Assembly: GCA_947565865.1 (NCBI GenBank)
Contig: CANOHT010000020.1
Coordinates: 1-56,859 of the forward strand
DNA from: an uncultured Clostridia bacterium
GTDB taxonomy: Bacteria; Bacillota; Clostridia; Christensenellales; Aristaeellaceae
Length of the DNA stretch: 56,859 bases
Reading direction: 5' to 3'
Position 1 is the stretch's first letter, and every line of letters starts with the position of its first letter. The notes below the pieces were generated by a model, which saw only the letters and a program-made list of their open reading frames with translations, did not search any database and was not told the origin of the DNA. The position numbers were made by a program, and so were the translations under genes. Of the stretch, positions 1-8,002 are shown piece after piece.

Positions 1-1
1 C

Positions 2-250
2 ATGCAGAATACCGAGCATTTGAGTCAAGGACGGATTCGGCTGGCGCCCGGTACACTTTACGGAGCGCTTAACACGCTTCTGGAAAGAGGGTGGATTAAC
101 GCTGTTCCTACAGTGTCGTCAGGCGGCAGGAAAAAGGAGTATGTTATCACGACCTTAGGACGCGCTGTTGTTTTAAAAGAGCTGGAACGTCTGAGGGAGC
201 TGACCAGCAACGGCGAGAAACTGACGGGAGGTTGGAAGGATGAGGCGTAA
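2..250 (+). CDS. PadR family transcriptional regulator (5' end outside window)
   Basis: The 82 residues visible are the C-terminal part of a PadR-type winged-helix repressor. The hallmark recognition-helix and wing segment is near the start (LAPGTLYGALNTLLERGWI), followed by the wing (SGGRKKEYVIT) and the final dimerisation helix (GRAVVLKELERLREL). PadR proteins are about 105-110 residues, so roughly the first 25 residues lie upstream of the window; the Met at position 2 is probably internal. The stop overlaps the start of the DUF2812 gene, so the two are translationally coupled. In Firmicutes PadR genes of this kind usually control the membrane gene next to them. The effector is not evident from the sequence. 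Confidence 0.85.
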   Translation: MQNTEHLSQGRIRLAPGTLYGALNTLLERGWINAVPTVSSGGRKKEYVITTLGRAVVLKELERLRELTSNGEKLTGGWKDEA

Positions 251-812
251 GGAAGAGCGTAAGATCTTCTTCATCTGGGATTATGAGCGGGAGCAGCAAT
301 GGTTGAATGACCAGGCGCGGCAGGGCTGGAACCTGGTACGGGTCGGTTTTTGCCGTTATGAATTTGAATATGGGGAACCCGGGGAATACCAGTACGCCTT
401 GCAGGCGTTGGAGGGTACCGCGTTTTCCGTCAAGCAGCAGGACTATCTCGATTTTCTGGAGGATATGGGTGTTCAGCTGATTGCCCGCTTCACCTATTGG
501 GGCTACTTCCGGCGAAAGGCACTGGATACGCCCTTTGAAATGTACTCGGATGCCGATTCGCATCTTCGGCATATCCGGCGCATTGAGTATTGCTTGCTGC
601 CGCTCTTGGTGCTTTGTATTCTCAATACTGGTAATATTATCAGCTTGTTCGCCGCTGATTACGCGCTGGACGCGCCTTATGCTCTCTTTTGCAGCGCTTT
701 TCCGCTGCTGCTGGCGCTTTTAGGCGCCTGCATCGGTATGCAGGTCTACGCTATTATACGGCTGGAAAAGAGCGCCCGTCACTTCCGGCAGAATCGCGGA
801 TGGCATGAGTAA
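240..812 (+). CDS. DUF2812 domain membrane protein
   Basis: A 190-residue protein. The soluble N-terminal half (about 1-110) has the DUF2812 pattern: a basic start, FFIWDYEREQQWLNDQARQGWNL, then an aromatic-rich strand region. The C-terminal half has two hydrophobic segments, at about 115-135 (IEYCLLPLLVLCILNTGNII) and 148-172. Starts with ATG at 240 inside the end of the PadR gene and is preceded by GGGAGG. PadR-DUF2812 pairs are common in Firmicutes, and the second gene is regarded as the PadR target. Its molecular role is not established; a membrane stress or drug-response role is only an inference from PadR control. Confidence 0.85.
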   Translation: MRRKEERKIFFIWDYEREQQWLNDQARQGWNLVRVGFCRYEFEYGEPGEYQYALQALEGTAFSVKQQDYLDFLEDMGVQLIARFTYWGYFRRKALDTPFEMYSDADSHLRHIRRIEYCLLPLLVLCILNTGNIISLFAADYALDAPYALFCSAFPLLLALLGACIGMQVYAIIRLEKSARHFRQNRGWHE

Positions 813-823
813 AGCCAGAGAGG

Positions 824-931
824 ATGATTGTGATGCTTACGGAATTTGCGGCCGCGGCATGGCCATGGATCGCATTGGGCCTGGGACTCGCCATTGTCTG
901 CGCGGGCGTTTTGAAGAAAAAGGGTTCATGA
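824..931 (+). CDS. 35-residue single-pass membrane peptide
   Basis: A short reading frame starts with ATG at 824 (an alternative ATG is at 833) and ends in TGA at 929-931, giving 35 residues. It has an acidic N-terminus, one hydrophobic helix (AAAAWPWIALGLGLAIVCAG) and a basic tail (KKKGS), the layout of a small Nout/Cin membrane peptide. AGAGAGG lies just upstream, 11 nt after the DUF2812 stop, so it looks like the third gene of the PadR-DUF2812 unit. Small membrane peptides are known after such pairs, but no function can be assigned. The terminator hairpins follow at once. Confidence 0.6.
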   Translation: MIVMLTEFAAAAWPWIALGLGLAIVCAGVLKKKGS

Positions 932-936
932 AAAAC

Positions 937-1010
937 AGGGCAAAGGAGCTTGCTGACTCCTCTGCCCTCAGCAACTCAAAAAAGTGGCATATGCCACTTT
1001 TTTGAGTTTT
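937..1010. terminator. Two stacked hairpins; bidirectional intrinsic terminator
   Basis: The first hairpin pairs AGGGCA (937-942) with TGCCCT (963-968). The second is a perfect 18-bp palindrome at 973-1008, centred between 990 and 991, with six T on each strand near the stem base. It can end the PadR-DUF2812-peptide transcript on the plus strand and could also stop transcription coming from galT on the minus strand. Between 1011 and 1236 I see only a small hairpin (GAACGGC / GCCGTTC, 1028-1044) and no convincing gene. Confidence 0.8.
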
Positions 1011-1236
1011 GCACTCGCTTACTGGTTGAACGGCAAAGCCGTTCTCCCGACCGTTCGTTTGTGTAAGGAAGCTTTCTTTCTAAAAAGTGCAAAAGTGACG
1101 CTCCTATCGTCAGCTTTTGAGGAGCAGACAGCGGGTTTGCGGGCCCCACGCACGACACCTCTCAGAACCTTTTTCGATAGACCGAAGGCAGAGAAGTGGT
1201 GCTGACTCCCCCGCCCTATTTATTTCCTTTACGGGC

Positions 1237-2769
1237 TTATCCTTTATACCCCACGGTTGCCATGAAGCGCTTGATTCCTGCTAGTCCCTGTTCATCCTGC
1301 TTGTAGACGCCGGCATCGGCCAATACCTGAGCGCAGACCTTAGCCACCTCGGCACGCAGCAGCGCCTCGGCTTCATCGGCATCCTGGCAAAGGCCGTTCT
1401 CACGGATAATCTGTTCCAGCCAATCGTAGTGCTTGGCGCAGGGATCGCTGTCATCGGGCCGCAGCATGGGGCGCTGACCGATGAGAAATTCCTGAAGCAG
1501 GGCCAACTCCGTCTTCAGCCGCCCGGGAAGGATGAACAGACCCATGACCTCGATCAGGCCAATGTTCTCCTTCTTAATATGGTGCAGCGGCGCGTGGGGA
1601 TGGAAGATGCCCAGGGGATGCTCCGCGCTGGTGCGGTTGTTGCGCAGCACTAGGTTCAGGCGGTACACGCCGTTGACCTTGCGCAGAATGGGCGTAATGG
1701 TATTATGGGGCGCGTCGGTCTCGGCCAGCACATCGCAGGCAGGATCAGAATAACCGCGCCAGGCGTTGAGGATGCGCTCGGCCTCGTCAATCAGGGCCGT
1801 TGCGTTGGTGCCGGAAAGCTGCACGGCCGCCATGGGCCAGTCCAGCACGCAGGCGGACACCTCCGGATTGGGAGAAGTCAGCGTCGCCCTGACGCCGCAC
1901 TGATCCATGGGGAAATGATACCGCCCGCCCTGAAAGTGATCGTGGTTGAGGATGGAGCCGCCAACGATGGGCAGATCGGCGTTGCTGCCCAGCATGTAGT
2001 GCGGCAGCTGCCCAACAAAGCTGAACAGCCGCTCAAAGGTGCCCCGGTCAATCTTCATGGGAATGTGCCGGCTGTTGAAGACGATGCAGTGCTCCGGGTA
2101 ATAGGCGTAGGGGGAATACTGCATATACCAGTCCTGCCCGGCCAGCCGCAGCGGAACGACCCGATGGTTCTGACGCGCGGGGAAATTGCTCCGGCCGGCA
2201 TATCCGGGATTTTCCACACAAAGCATGCACTTGGGGTATCCCACCGACGGCGCGTTCTTCAGCTTGGCAATCTCCTTGGGGTCTTTTTCAGGCTTGGAGA
2301 GGTTGATGGTAATTTCCAATTCCCCTGCCGGGCTGTCGGCAAAATAGCGCACATTCTGTGCAATGGCGTCCACCTTGATATAATCGCACGCCTGGCACAG
2401 GGTGTAGAAGTACTGCGTCGCTGCCTCCGCCTGACCAGCATCCAGCAGGGTGCGGAAGGTATCGCGAACTTCCTTGGGCGATGGGGTCAGCAGACCCATG
2501 AGCCTGGCGGAGAAAAGCTCCCGGGCGTATCCCAAATCCTCAATCAGGCCCTTTTCCACCGCCAAATCGCACAGCGCCTTCAGCAAAGGCGTGGCGGTAG
2601 CAGGGATGACGTCGGAAGGCGTCGCCTCCGCCTCCGGCGCATCCATGCCCATCGCATCCAGCAGAAGGTTCCGCTCGTAGGGCCGATCAACGGCTTCATA
2701 CAAATCATGCCCTTGCGCAAAATCCAGCAGCGCCTCAATGGCGCGGGTCGCCCTTTCAGACCAGTTCAT
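1237..2769 (-). CDS. galT: UDP-glucose--hexose-1-phosphate uridylyltransferase (class II GalT)
   Basis: A 510-residue GalT of the long Firmicutes class II family. It transfers UMP from UDP-glucose to galactose-1-phosphate in the Leloir pathway, in the cytoplasm. The catalytic histidine segment is SILNHDHFQGG in the middle of the protein, and the conserved patches GYPKCMLCVENPGYAGR and LRNNRTSAEHPLGIFHPH are present. I chose ATG 2769 because it gives the usual N-terminus for this class; the open frame further upstream crosses the promoter. A perfect sigma-A promoter lies 44-72 nt upstream, so the gene is transcribed on its own after the dehydratase gene. No galK or galE is in the window. Confidence 0.93.
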   Translation of the reverse strand: MNWSERATRAIEALLDFAQGHDLYEAVDRPYERNLLLDAMGMDAPEAEATPSDVIPATATPLLKALCDLAVEKGLIEDLGYARELFSARLMGLLTPSPKEVRDTFRTLLDAGQAEAATQYFYTLCQACDYIKVDAIAQNVRYFADSPAGELEITINLSKPEKDPKEIAKLKNAPSVGYPKCMLCVENPGYAGRSNFPARQNHRVVPLRLAGQDWYMQYSPYAYYPEHCIVFNSRHIPMKIDRGTFERLFSFVGQLPHYMLGSNADLPIVGGSILNHDHFQGGRYHFPMDQCGVRATLTSPNPEVSACVLDWPMAAVQLSGTNATALIDEAERILNAWRGYSDPACDVLAETDAPHNTITPILRKVNGVYRLNLVLRNNRTSAEHPLGIFHPHAPLHHIKKENIGLIEVMGLFILPGRLKTELALLQEFLIGQRPMLRPDDSDPCAKHYDWLEQIIRENGLCQDADEAEALLRAEVAKVCAQVLADAGVYKQDEQGLAGIKRFMATVGYKG

Positions 2770-2812
2770 GTACGAAGGCCTCGCTCTCACCAATATTTTT
2801 AGAAACGACTTG

Positions 2813-2841
2813 ATTATAATGAATAGCCAGAAAGCTGTCAA
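2813..2841 (-). promoter_or_regulatory. Sigma-A promoter of galT
   Basis: On the minus strand TTGACA (2836-2841) and TATAAT (2813-2818) are separated by exactly 17 bp, a perfect consensus promoter. The predicted start near 2806 leaves a leader of about 37 nt. It lies between the galT start and the stop of the upstream dehydratase gene. Confidence 0.85.
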
Positions 2842-2869
2842 TGCAAAAACCAGTGACGATCGAACAAAC

Positions 2870-4807
2870 TCACGCGCCAACAGCGCCCGATACCTGCTGC
2901 GGCGCGTCCTCGGGGAGCTTCGCCCGCTCGCCGTTGATTTCGTCAGGCTCCTTAAAGGACGGGAGAAGCGCGTGCATACACTGACGGATATCGCCGCCCT
3001 CGTTCAGGCAGCGCTCCAGCGATGTCAGCATATGCTCCACCTGGGACCAGGCCACCTGTTCAGGCTTAGCCACAAAAATCTTCTCCTTGCTGGTTGCCGT
3101 GGAATTTTCCTCGTCCCGCAGAAGCTCCTCATAAAGCTTTTCTCCCGGGCGAAGGCCGGTATAGACGATTTCCACCGGCGGCATGGTGGGATCGGCATAA
3201 AGCTGGATCATTCGTTCCGCCAGTTCGCGGATTTTCACGGGCTTGCCCATATCCAGAATAAACAGTTCGCCTCCCTTGGCAATGGACGCCGCCTGCAGCA
3301 CCAGGCTCGCCGCCTCGGGTATGGTCATGAAATACCGAATGATGTCGGGATGCGTCAGGGTGACGGGGCCGCCGGCGCGGATCTGGCTTTCAAATTTGAG
3401 CACAACGCTGCCGTGGGAGCCCAGCACATTCCCGAAGCGCACCGCTGTGAATTGCGTCTTCTCCCGCTTCTGCATCGCTTCAATAATGATCTCCGCCATG
3501 CGTTTGCTGGCTCCCATCACATTGGTAGGGTTGACAGCCTTGTCCGTGGAGATCATGACGAAGCGCTTGACCCCGTGAGCCACGGCGCATTTAGCTACGT
3601 TGTAGGTGCCGAAAACATTATTCTTGACGGCTTGCTCGGGGCTGTCCTCCATCAGGGGCACATGCTTGTGCGCCGCGGCATGGATGACGATTTCCGGGCT
3701 GAATTCGCTGAACACCCGATCCAGGGTTTCTTCGTCCCGGATGGAGCCGACGCGCAGGAACACGGTGTTGCGCACCATAGCGCCGTACTTTTCCTCCAAC
3801 TCATAATAAAGCTCATAAATGTAGTTTTCGCTGATGTCATACAGCACCAGGCAGCTGGGCACAAAGGCCATGATCTGCCGGCACAGCTCCGAGCCGATGG
3901 AGCCGCCTCCGCCCGTAATCAATACCCGCTTGCCCGCGAAGAACTGCCGGGTCTCATCCATGTCCAGCTGAGTCTCGGTGCGCCAGAGCAAATCGGCCAC
4001 GTTGATATCCCGAACCCGCCCTCTGCCGCTCATATCCTGCAGCGCGGAAAACATCCGCACCTTGCAGCCGGTTTCAAGGCATTGATGAATCAGGGGCGTC
4101 AAGTCGTTTTGCGGCGTAGCGATGGCAATAATGATCTCGTCGATGGCGTACTGCCCGGCATACGCCTTCACCCTGGCGGTATCCATGCGCACTGGCACAC
4201 GCCCGATTCGGGTGTTTTCCTTGTCAGGATTATCATCCACCATCAGAATCACCGCGCTGTCGCCATAACGGCCCGCCTGAACATCCCGCAGTACCTGCGC
4301 GCCAGCCCAGCCAGCGCCCACGATCATGATTCTTTTGGCATGCTTTTTGTTGAACCAGAGGCCGGTATGCCCCGCCTGGCCGACAATCCGCAGGCTGAAC
4401 CGGCTCGCGCCCGTCAGAAATAGCATCAGCAGCCATTGCACCAGGTATACGGGCCGGGGCATCAGGAACAGGTTGACCTCCGTATAGAGGTGATAGCATA
4501 CAAAGGACGCCAGGTAGGTGACGCCTGTCCCCATCAGGGTGCCGGTAGCGATCTGAATCAGCGTATCGACGCTGGCGTACCGAAGCAGTGTCCGATACAG
4601 GCCCATGGCGTACAGCGCGCCGACAGTCGCCGCGGTCAGAATCGGCGCAACCCGAAGCACATGGAGGATATGCCCCTGGGGCGCGTTCATATCAAAATAG
4701 ATTTGCAGCGCCAGCAGCATGGAAACATTGGCCATGACGGCGTCCAGCAGCATCAGCAGGGCCGTTTGCGTCTCCTTGCGCAGCGTCAGAATTTTCTTTC
4801 CGGTCAT
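2870..4807 (-). CDS. Membrane nucleotide-sugar 4,6-dehydratase/epimerase (CapD/WbpM/PglF type)
   Basis: A 645-residue protein. Residues about 15-130 carry four hydrophobic segments; a first Rossmann-like CoA_binding_3 domain follows (IMIVGAGWAGAQVLRDVQ), then the catalytic SDR domain with VLITGGGGSIGSELCRQIM as NAD(P) site and STDKAVNPTNVMGASKRMAE, where Met replaces the Tyr of the usual YxxxK, as in WbpM/PglF enzymes. These convert UDP-GlcNAc to the 4-keto-6-deoxy sugar for capsule, glycan or modified-sugar synthesis at the membrane. Start ATG 4807 has AGGAG seven nt upstream; more upstream Met codons fall in the promoter. Exact substrate is uncertain. No other capsule gene is adjacent. Confidence 0.88.
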   Translation of the reverse strand: MTGKKILTLRKETQTALLMLLDAVMANVSMLLALQIYFDMNAPQGHILHVLRVAPILTAATVGALYAMGLYRTLLRYASVDTLIQIATGTLMGTGVTYLASFVCYHLYTEVNLFLMPRPVYLVQWLLMLFLTGASRFSLRIVGQAGHTGLWFNKKHAKRIMIVGAGWAGAQVLRDVQAGRYGDSAVILMVDDNPDKENTRIGRVPVRMDTARVKAYAGQYAIDEIIIAIATPQNDLTPLIHQCLETGCKVRMFSALQDMSGRGRVRDINVADLLWRTETQLDMDETRQFFAGKRVLITGGGGSIGSELCRQIMAFVPSCLVLYDISENYIYELYYELEEKYGAMVRNTVFLRVGSIRDEETLDRVFSEFSPEIVIHAAAHKHVPLMEDSPEQAVKNNVFGTYNVAKCAVAHGVKRFVMISTDKAVNPTNVMGASKRMAEIIIEAMQKREKTQFTAVRFGNVLGSHGSVVLKFESQIRAGGPVTLTHPDIIRYFMTIPEAASLVLQAASIAKGGELFILDMGKPVKIRELAERMIQLYADPTMPPVEIVYTGLRPGEKLYEELLRDEENSTATSKEKIFVAKPEQVAWSQVEHMLTSLERCLNEGGDIRQCMHALLPSFKEPDEINGERAKLPEDAPQQVSGAVGA

Positions 4808-4841
4808 AGGACAGCTCCTATCCATATGATGTTCATCATCT

Positions 4842-4870
4842 ATTGTATCACAAAATATCATTGCTTTCAA
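4842..4870 (-). promoter_or_regulatory. Promoter of the membrane dehydratase gene
   Basis: Minus strand: TTGAAA (4865-4870), 17-bp spacer, TACAAT (4842-4847). Transcription would start near 4835, about 28 nt before the ATG at 4807. It is divergent from the pyrG promoter. Confidence 0.75.
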
Positions 4871-4967
4871 TGCGGAAGATGCTGTCCGCGCCGCCACAAT
4901 CTGCAAAAAGTCGACCGGCAGCGCTTTGGCTCCCGCCAAAAAACGTCATAAAATCGCTCGGAACATC

Positions 4968-4996
4968 TTGACATCACCCCGCGAAAACTTTAGAAT
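4968..4996 (+). promoter_or_regulatory. Promoter of pyrG
   Basis: TTGACA (4968-4973), 17-bp spacer, TAGAAT (4991-4996). The leader is only about 45 nt and has no terminator hairpin, so attenuation control is not apparent. Confidence 0.78.
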
Positions 4997-5048
4997 AAAT
5001 CAGTGTGTGTTTTCACGCGATCATACGTCGGAAAAAGGAGCATTCGTA

Positions 5049-6638
5049 ATGGCAGCGAAGTTCGTATTTGTCACCGGTGGCGTGGTTTCTTCCTTGGGCA
5101 AGGGTATCACGGCAGCTTCCCTGGGGCGTCTGATGAAGGCTCGGGGATACAAGGTATCCATGCAGAAGTGCGATCCGTACTACAATGTGGATCCGGGTCT
5201 GCTGTCCCCTTTGCAGCATGGCGAGGCGTTTATCACCGATGACGGCGTGGCTGCCGACCTGGATCTTGGCCATTATGAGCGCTTTATTGACGAGAACCTT
5301 CACGGCGAGGCCAGCACGACCACCGGCAAGGTTCACAAGACCATCATGGAGCGGGAGCTCCGTGGCGAATACCGCGGCGGCACCGTGCAGGTGATCCCCC
5401 ATGTAACCAACGAGATCAAGAATCGGATTCTTTCCGCGGCAGAGCGCAGCGGCGCCGATGTCGCCATTGTGGAAATTGGCGGCACCGTGGGCGACATGGA
5501 ATCCTCTCCTTATCTGGAGGCCATCCGCCAGCTGAAGTGGGAGCTGGGCGAGCATGACACGTGCTTCATTCATGTGACGCTGCTCCCCTATCTGTCCATG
5601 GCGGGCGAGATGAAGACCAAGCCCACCCAGCACTCGGTGAAGGCCCTGCGCTCCATCGGCATCCAGCCCGATGTGATCGTCTGCCGCACGGAGGTGCAGA
5701 TATCCAAGGAAGCCAAGGACAAGATCGGTCTTTTCTGCAATGTGAAGTCCGGCAACGTGGTTCAGAACGCTGACGCCGATACCCTGTACGAGGTTCCGCT
5801 GCTGCTGGAAAAGGAAGGTCTGGCCAGCATTGTCTGCCGGGAGCTTCGGCTGGATGACTGCACCGCGAACCTGACCGACTGGCGGGAAATGTTGGATCGC
5901 TACACCCATCCCCAGCGTGAGGTCAGGATTGGCCTGGTGGGCAAATATGTGGCGCTGCACGACGCCTATCTGTCCGTGGCGGAGGCCCTGACCCACGCGG
6001 GGATCGCCAATCAGGTCGCCGTCAAGCTGGACTGGATTGAAAGCGATGATATCACCGACGCCAATGCCGCCGAAAAGCTGGCAGACCACGATGGACTGAT
6101 CCTTCCCGGCGGCTATGGCGACCGTGGCGCGGAGGGAATTATCTGCGCTGCCCGGTATGCCCGTGAGCATAAGCTGCCCTGCCTGATGATCGGCTTTGGC
6201 ATGCAGCTGGCTGTGGTGGAAGCCGTCCGCAGCCTGCTGGGTCAGCCCCATGCCAATTCCACCGAGGTCGATCACGCCTGTGAGCCTCAGGTGGTGCGGA
6301 TTCCCGCTGACCGCGTAACGGTGAATGACAGCCGTCAATCCGCCCGCAACGGCGGCTTTGACGTGGAGCTGAAGGAAGGCCGTCTGGCGCGGATTTACGG
6401 CAGCCATACCATCCGCGAACGGCATGGCAACCGCTATGAGATCGATCCCGGTGTGGTGGATGCGCTGGATAGCAAGGGCATTCGCTTTACCGGTTTCTGC
6501 GCGGAGGGCGGCTATCCTGAAGCCTTTGAGGCGGAGGGGCATCCCTTCTATGTGGGCGTCATTTACCACCCGGAATTCATTTCGCGCCCCAACAAGGCCC
6601 ATCCCCTGTTCGCCGCCTTTATCAGCGCGGCCATGTAA
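5049..6638 (+). CDS. pyrG: CTP synthase with a degenerate glutaminase domain
   Basis: A 529-residue CTP synthase (UTP + ATP + amino donor to CTP). The synthetase domain (about 1-265) keeps the P-loop region VTGGVVSSLGKGITAASLGR, QK.DPY.NVDPG, DLDLGHYERF and VEIGGTVGDMES. The class I amidotransferase domain (about 290-525) is recognisable by LPGGYGDRG and IYHPEF. However, the nucleophile segment reads MIGFGMQ where the family has GICLGMQ: the catalytic Cys (Cys379 in E. coli) is Gly382 here, coded GGC at 6192-6194. His507 and Glu509 of the triad remain. The Glu of the usual DGAETDLDLG segment is also changed (DGVAADLDLG). The reading frame is intact. It may therefore use free ammonia. ATG 5049 has AAGGAG eight nt upstream. 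Confidence 0.92.
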   Translation: MAAKFVFVTGGVVSSLGKGITAASLGRLMKARGYKVSMQKCDPYYNVDPGLLSPLQHGEAFITDDGVAADLDLGHYERFIDENLHGEASTTTGKVHKTIMERELRGEYRGGTVQVIPHVTNEIKNRILSAAERSGADVAIVEIGGTVGDMESSPYLEAIRQLKWELGEHDTCFIHVTLLPYLSMAGEMKTKPTQHSVKALRSIGIQPDVIVCRTEVQISKEAKDKIGLFCNVKSGNVVQNADADTLYEVPLLLEKEGLASIVCRELRLDDCTANLTDWREMLDRYTHPQREVRIGLVGKYVALHDAYLSVAEALTHAGIANQVAVKLDWIESDDITDANAAEKLADHDGLILPGGYGDRGAEGIICAARYAREHKLPCLMIGFGMQLAVVEAVRSLLGQPHANSTEVDHACEPQVVRIPADRVTVNDSRQSARNGGFDVELKEGRLARIYGSHTIRERHGNRYEIDPGVVDALDSKGIRFTGFCAEGGYPEAFEAEGHPFYVGVIYHPEFISRPNKAHPLFAAFISAAM

Positions 6639-6653
6639 ACGGTTCAATTCCTC

Positions 6654-6682
6654 GCCGGGGCCAAGCAGCTGCCCCGGCTTTC
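6654..6682 (+). terminator. Intrinsic terminator after pyrG
   Basis: GCCGGGGC (6654-6661) pairs with GCCCCGGC (6671-6678), followed by a T-rich run. It lies 15 nt after the pyrG stop and 33 nt before the next start, so it probably reduces read-through into the methyltransferase gene. Confidence 0.75.
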
Positions 6683-6710
6683 TTCATTCATAATTAAGGA
6701 GGCATTCGCC

Positions 6711-7883
6711 ATGGCAACGGCTATCCTGGTTCCCGGCAAGGAAGCGCGCGTCTACAATGGCCATCCCTGGATTTTTCGCAGCGACATCGACCGGGTGGAA
6801 GGCGACTTTACCCCTGGCGATATGGTTGCCGTCAAGACCAGCCGCGGCAAGTTTTTGTGCCGAGCATTTTATAATCCGCAAAGTCAGATCGCCCTGCGCG
6901 TCATGGCCCTGAAGGATGAGCCCGTGGATCGGGCGTTCATCTTCCGCCGCGTCCGGGAGGCTATCGACTACCGCCGTACCTTTGCCGACCTGCGCTCCTG
7001 TCGGCTGATCTTTGCGGAAAGCGACCGTCTGCCCGCCCTGATTGTGGATTGCTTTGGCGAAGTTCTGGTGCTGCAGTGTCTGGCGCTGGGCATGGAACGC
7101 TTTAAACAGGATGTGGTGGACGCCCTTGTGGAGGAGCTTCATCCCATGGGTATTTGGGAGCGGAACGACGTACCCGTGCGCCGTCTGGAAGGGCTGGAGC
7201 AGACCACCGGCCTTCTATACGGCGAGGTGCCCGACCGGGTAGAAATGGTGGAAAACGGCGTTCATTTTTTGGTGGATGTCAAGGAAGGGCAGAAGACCGG
7301 CTTCTTCCTGGATCAGAAAGAAAACCGGGCCGCCATCGCCCCCTTTGTGAAGGGGAAAACCGTGCTGGACTGCTTCACGCACACGGGCAGCTTTGCCCTC
7401 CATGCGGGTTATTACGGCGCCAAGTCGGTGATCGGTGTTGATATTTCCGCATATGCCTGTGCGTTCGCGGCAGAAAACGCCCGTCTGAATCATCTGGAGG
7501 ACCGCGTTCAGTTCGTGGAAGCCAACGCCTTTGATCTGTTGGCTGAGCAATCCAGAGCGGGCATCAAGTACGATGTGGTTATTCTGGATCCTCCCGCCTT
7601 CACCAAAACCCGCGCGGCTATCGAGAGCGCCAGCCGGGGCTACAAGGAAATCAATCTGCGCGCCATGAAAATGGTGAAGCCCGGCGGATACCTCATAACC
7701 TGTTCCTGCAGTCAGCACATTCTGCCGGACGCTTTTTTGCAGATCGTCCGGCAGGCTTCCCATGACGCGCGGGTGCCTCTGCGGCAGGTTGAGGTTCGCA
7801 CCCAGGGCAAGGATCACCCCATCCTGCCCGGCGCACCGGAAACACAGTATCTGAAATGCGGTATCTTTCAGGTTTTTGAATAA
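6711..7883 (+). CDS. Class I rRNA cytosine-C5 methyltransferase, RlmI family
   Basis: A 390-residue protein. It has an N-terminal PUA-like RNA-binding domain (about 1-80, GHPWIFRSDIDRV and GDMVAVKTSRGKFLCRAFYNP), a central linker domain, and a C-terminal Rossmann methyltransferase with the SAM site VLDCFTHTGSFALHAGYYGA, acidic motif VIGVDIS, and the catalytic loops VVILDPPAFTK and CSCSQHI, which supply the two cysteines used by RNA m5C enzymes. RlmI methylates 23S rRNA C1962 in E. coli; the target here is inferred from family only. AAGGAGG precedes ATG 6711. It stands alone, with terminators on both sides. Confidence 0.88.
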   Translation: MATAILVPGKEARVYNGHPWIFRSDIDRVEGDFTPGDMVAVKTSRGKFLCRAFYNPQSQIALRVMALKDEPVDRAFIFRRVREAIDYRRTFADLRSCRLIFAESDRLPALIVDCFGEVLVLQCLALGMERFKQDVVDALVEELHPMGIWERNDVPVRRLEGLEQTTGLLYGEVPDRVEMVENGVHFLVDVKEGQKTGFFLDQKENRAAIAPFVKGKTVLDCFTHTGSFALHAGYYGAKSVIGVDISAYACAFAAENARLNHLEDRVQFVEANAFDLLAEQSRAGIKYDVVILDPPAFTKTRAAIESASRGYKEINLRAMKMVKPGGYLITCSCSQHILPDAFLQIVRQASHDARVPLRQVEVRTQGKDHPILPGAPETQYLKCGIFQVFE

Positions 7884-7889
7884 ATTACA

Positions 7890-7925
7890 CGAGCAGGCTG
7901 CCCTTCCGGCAATCTGCTCGTTTCT
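7890..7925 (+). terminator. Intrinsic terminator after the rRNA methyltransferase gene
   Basis: CGAGCAG (7890-7896) pairs with CTGCTCG (7914-7920), with an inner GCC/GGC pairing, followed by TTTCTT. It begins six nt after the TAA. Confidence 0.75.
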
Positions 7926-7969
7926 TACTTGAACCGCACTGAAAATAAGAGGTTCGGCTCCGCAAAGTG

Positions 7970-7978
7970 TGGTATACT
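7970..7978 (+). promoter_or_regulatory. Extended -10 promoter of the AraC-type gene
   Basis: TGGTATACT is an extended -10 element (TGn plus TATACT, 7973-7978). No good -35 box is visible 16-18 bp upstream. The start would be near 7985, leaving a very short leader before ATG 8003. Confidence 0.55.
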
Positions 7979-8002
7979 TTCGTCAAAAGGAGGGATTGCC
8001 AA

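Noticed and set aside
805..1005. 66-codon plus-strand frame over the end of the DUF2812 gene
   Set aside because: It runs into the terminator palindrome and lacks a domain; the 35-residue frame from 824 with its ribosome binding site is the better candidate.
1705..2802. Plus-strand open frame opposite galT
   Set aside because: Antisense composition artefact; it lacks any known motif and galT covers the region fully.
5013..6647. Minus-strand open frame opposite pyrG
   Set aside because: Antisense to a well-conserved gene, with no ribosome binding site, promoter or domain of its own.
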